Assembly: GCA_937898525.1 (NCBI GenBank)
Contig: CALCBC010000028.1
Coordinates: forward strand, 1-9,957
DNA from: an uncultured Sphingomonadales bacterium
GTDB lineage: Bacteria; Pseudomonadota; Alphaproteobacteria; Sphingomonadales; Sphingomonadaceae
Direction: 5' to 3'
Length of the DNA: 9,957 nucleotides
In this document: positions 8,033 to 9,957 of the stretch, one piece after another
Layout: every line of letters begins with the position of its first letter
How positions within the stretch are numbered: position 1 is the first letter of the stretch
Position numbers and translations under genes: made by a program
The notes under the pieces: generated by a model
What the model was told of the DNA's origin: nothing
Seen by the model: only the letters and a program-made list of their open reading frames with translations
Databases searched by the model: none

Positions 8033-8053
8033 GCAGCCGACTAGATCGGCTGC
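8033..8053 (-). promoter_or_regulatory. Inverted repeat enclosing the adhesin stop codon
   Basis: There is a perfect 8-base inverted repeat, gcagccga at 8033-8040 and tcggctgc at 8046-8053, around a 5-base loop (ctaga on the plus strand). In the minus-strand transcript the adhesin stop codon TAG (8043-8041) sits in this loop. No T-run follows, so it is not a standard intrinsic terminator. A role in mRNA stability or processing between the adhesin and secretion genes is possible but unproven. Confidence 0.5.
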
Positions 8054-9957
8054 TCGTCGACCTTGCCAAGCGCATCCGCACCGAACAGCGGGTCGGGATG
8101 GAAGAGCTCGAACTCGGAGAACTCTTCCGGCCCGATGTCCTCCTCAGGCGCCGCGATCTCGGCGTCTTCGGGCTCGTCTGCCGGCTGATCGTCCTCGAAG
8201 TCGATCGTCGCGCCCGGGTCGTCGAGCAGCAGGGCGAGCTCGGCCGCGAAACCGGCCTCGACGCCTGCCCCCGAGGGCTCGACCGTGACCGTCAACGAGC
8301 CCTCGTCGACCTCGCCGTTCGGGTGCACGAGACGATAAGTGAAGGTATCGGTCTCGCTCTGGCTCGTGTGGGCGGGCGTGTAAACGTAGTCGCCGTCCGC
8401 ATCGACCGTCAGCGAGCCGAAGGACCCCGTCACCGTCACCGGTCCCGAAGAGGTCACCGCGACGAAGTCGGTGCCATCGAAGATCTCGAGCTGTGTGTAC
8501 TCCGAGCCCGGATCGTCGTTGGCGAGCAGGTTGCCGGTGTGACCGGTCAGGCTGTCGACCTCGAACTGGTCGAGATGGACCACATCGACTTCAGTCGTAA
8601 TGCCGAGCGTCAGGGACAGCACGCTCGTCTTGCTTGCCGTCACCCGATAGGTCCCGGCAGTGAAGTCGACCTCCGACAGGTCGATCGACGCCACAACGCC
8701 GAGTCCTCCGACCAGTACGGTGAAGCTCTCGCTGGCCACGGTCTCCCAGGTTCCGGGGCTGGTTTCGCGTTCCAGCGCAACCGTGCCGTTCGCTGCGGCC
8801 GCGAGGATCGCGGCGACAGTGATGCTTCCGGAGACCTCCATGTCGTCCGTGATCTCGAACGTGTCGCTGGTGTAGGTCTGGCTTCCGAGACCAACCAGCT
8901 GGCCGGCGCTGTCCTCGAAGTAGTTGTCCTCGACGACGTTGGCCCACACGACCTCTGCCGTCGCGGCGTCGTCGGTTGCCGCAAAGACAGCCGTGGCGGG
9001 CGTGCCGGGATCGTCCGGATCCCAGGTCATCGCAACACCGTCGCTTCCGATCTGCACGTAGAGCGTCGAGGTGGTCGTGGCACCGCTGACCGTGTCGACC
9101 AGCGTGTAGGTGAACGCGTCGACCTGGCCGATCCCGCTGCCGTCAGTGTCGAACGGCGTGTAGGTGAAGCTGCCGTCCGGACCGATCGACAGGGTGCCGT
9201 ACTGCCCGGTGATCTCGGTGTCGGGTCCCGTGACGTCGACCCCCTCGACGCTGTCGACCACGGTATCGGACGTCGTCACCGGATCGTTGTCCATGACATT
9301 CCCGCTGACCGGCACGGCCTCGTAGCCCGCGATCTCGGTGTGATCGTAGTCCGTACCCTCGACGGCGAGCGTGTTGAGGACCGAAAGGCCGATTCCTTCG
9401 AAGGTCACGAAGGCCCGATAGTCACCGCTGCCAAGCCTCTGCTCGACCCCGAAGGTGTCGGTGTCGAGGATGCCGATGTCGAGCAGGGTCGCCCCCTCGG
9501 CAAGGCCGTCGATGGTAGTCCACTTGCCCGCGGCGGCGTCCCACTTCTGAACGACGATCATGTAGTCGCCGATGGCTTCGGCCCCGAGCAGGGAGTCGAA
9601 CGTGAACACGAGATCCTGCGAGTGCCCCGGCTCGATGCTGAACTCGAGCGTGGGAACACCGAGCAGGGCGGCCTGCAGATCGAGAATGCCGAAGCTTAGC
9701 CCGGCCCCGATGAGGTAGGTCACACTTCCCTGATCGACATCCTCCTCGGTCGGCAGGATGTTCACCTGGGCCGAGACGACGTCGTCCTCGGCTTCGATGT
9801 CCGCGTCGGCGTCGGCATCGGCATCGGCATCCGCATCGGCATCGGCATCGGCATCGGCATCGGCATCCGCGTCGGCATCAGCATCCGCGTCGGCGTCAGC
9901 GTCAGCGTCAGCGTCCGCATCGGCATCAGCATCCGCATCGGCGTCTGCGTCAGCGTC
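8041..9957 (-). CDS. Large Bap/BapA/LapF-like secreted adhesin, C-terminal part (5' end outside window)
   Basis: The frame is open from the right edge to a TAG at 8041-8043, giving 638 visible residues; the GTG at 9763-9765 is internal, because the frame continues upstream. In order the fragment holds a strict Asp-Ala alternating tract (residues 1-53), a beta-rich domain (about 60-190), a VCBS/cadherin-like repeat (about 195-300, with YGTLSIGPDGSFTYTP), a second beta-rich domain (about 320-460), a second VCBS-like repeat (about 460-560, with FGSLTVDADGDYVYTP and DTFTYRLVHPNGE), and an acidic tail of about 70 residues rich in Asp and Glu. The alternating jelly-roll-like plus VCBS layout matches, from memory, the C-termini of Bap/BapA/LapF biofilm adhesins. 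No GGxGxDxxx RTX nonapeptides are visible. The protein is probably exported by the type I system encoded just downstream, with the export signal in the C-terminal tail; this is inference. Any N-terminal retention module, which would suggest LapD/LapG control, lies outside the window. Confidence 0.85.
   Translation of the reverse strand, partial: DADADADADADADADADADADADADADADADADADADADADADADADADADADIEAEDDVVSAQVNILPTEEDVDQGSVTYLIGAGLSFGILDLQAALLGVPTLEFSIEPGHSQDLVFTFDSLLGAEAIGDYMIVVQKWDAAAGKWTTIDGLAEGATLLDIGILDTDTFGVEQRLGSGDYRAFVTFEGIGLSVLNTLAVEGTDYDHTEIAGYEAVPVSGNVMDNDPVTTSDTVVDSVEGVDVTGPDTEITGQYGTLSIGPDGSFTYTPFDTDGSGIGQVDAFTYTLVDTVSGATTTSTLYVQIGSDGVAMTWDPDDPGTPATAVFAATDDAATAEVVWANVVEDNYFEDSAGQLVGLGSQTYTSDTFEITDDMEVSGSITVAAILAAAANGTVALERETSPGTWETVASESFTVLVGGLGVVASIDLSEVDFTAGTYRVTASKTSVLSLTLGITTEVDVVHLDQFEVDSLTGHTGNLLANDDPGSEYTQLEIFDGTDFVAVTSSGPVTVTGSFGSLTVDADGDYVYTPAHTSQSETDTFTYRLVHPNGEVDEGSLTVTVEPSGAGVEAGFAAELALLLDDPGATIDFEDDQPADEPEDAEIAAPEEDIGPEEFSEFELFHPDPLFGADALGKVDEQPI
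9799..9957 (-). repeat. Hexanucleotide tandem repeat encoding poly(Asp-Ala)
   Basis: Read on the minus strand, all 53 codons from the right edge to 9799 alternate strictly between Asp (GAC or GAT) and Ala (GCC, GCG, GCT or GCA): 27 Asp and 26 Ala. The unit is 6 bases. The stretch around 9814-9867 is almost uniform (ggc/atc on the plus strand, broken by one cgc), while both flanks mix synonymous codons. The tract runs off the window edge, so its full length is unknown. It forms an acidic, probably extended or disordered linker between the unseen upstream part of the adhesin and its C-terminal beta domains. Confidence 0.95.

Noticed and set aside
8029..9699. Plus-strand open frame (about 556 codons) opposite the adhesin
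   Set aside because: It mirrors the Asp-, Thr- and Val-rich adhesin codons (giving Val, Asp, Arg and Gly), shows no family motif, and has no matching operon context.

Overview
The window is a high-GC (roughly two-thirds G+C by eye) proteobacterial segment in which every convincing gene lies on the minus strand. It reads from the right edge to the left as one tightly packed operon. No RNA gene, insertion sequence, CRISPR array or clear promoter is visible; the operon promoter must lie beyond the right edge.

Layout in direction of transcription. (1) 9957-8041: the C-terminal 638 residues of a large secreted adhesin of the Bap/BapA/LapF kind. It opens inside a strict Asp-Ala repeat, continues with two copies of a beta-sandwich plus VCBS/cadherin-like module, and ends in a very acidic tail without RTX nonapeptides. 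(2) 8040-7938: a short gap with two perfect inverted repeats, one holding the adhesin stop codon in its loop and the other holding the likely start codon of the next gene. (3) 7937-6618: a TolC-family outer-membrane channel. (4) 6621-4432: a type I secretion ABC transporter with a protease-dead C39-like N-terminal domain (LapB/HlyB type). (5) 4435-3242: an HlyD/LapC-type membrane fusion protein. (6) 3233-144: a 1029-residue fusion of an alpha/alpha-toroid (six-hairpin glycosidase-like) region to a complete-looking MurF-like Mur ligase. (7) 143-1: the possible beginning of another gene.

Genes 3 to 5 form a complete type I secretion system (channel, ATPase, periplasmic adaptor), and the adhesin immediately upstream is its obvious substrate. 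Junctions are very tight (GTGA overlap at 6618-6621, ATGA overlap at 4432-4435, then an 8-base gap), so the Mur-ligase fusion is almost certainly co-transcribed with the secretion genes. A peptide-ligase-type enzyme with a glycan-binding-like fold in an adhesin secretion operon is the most unusual thing here. It may modify the adhesin, the envelope or an associated polymer, but the sequence does not say which.
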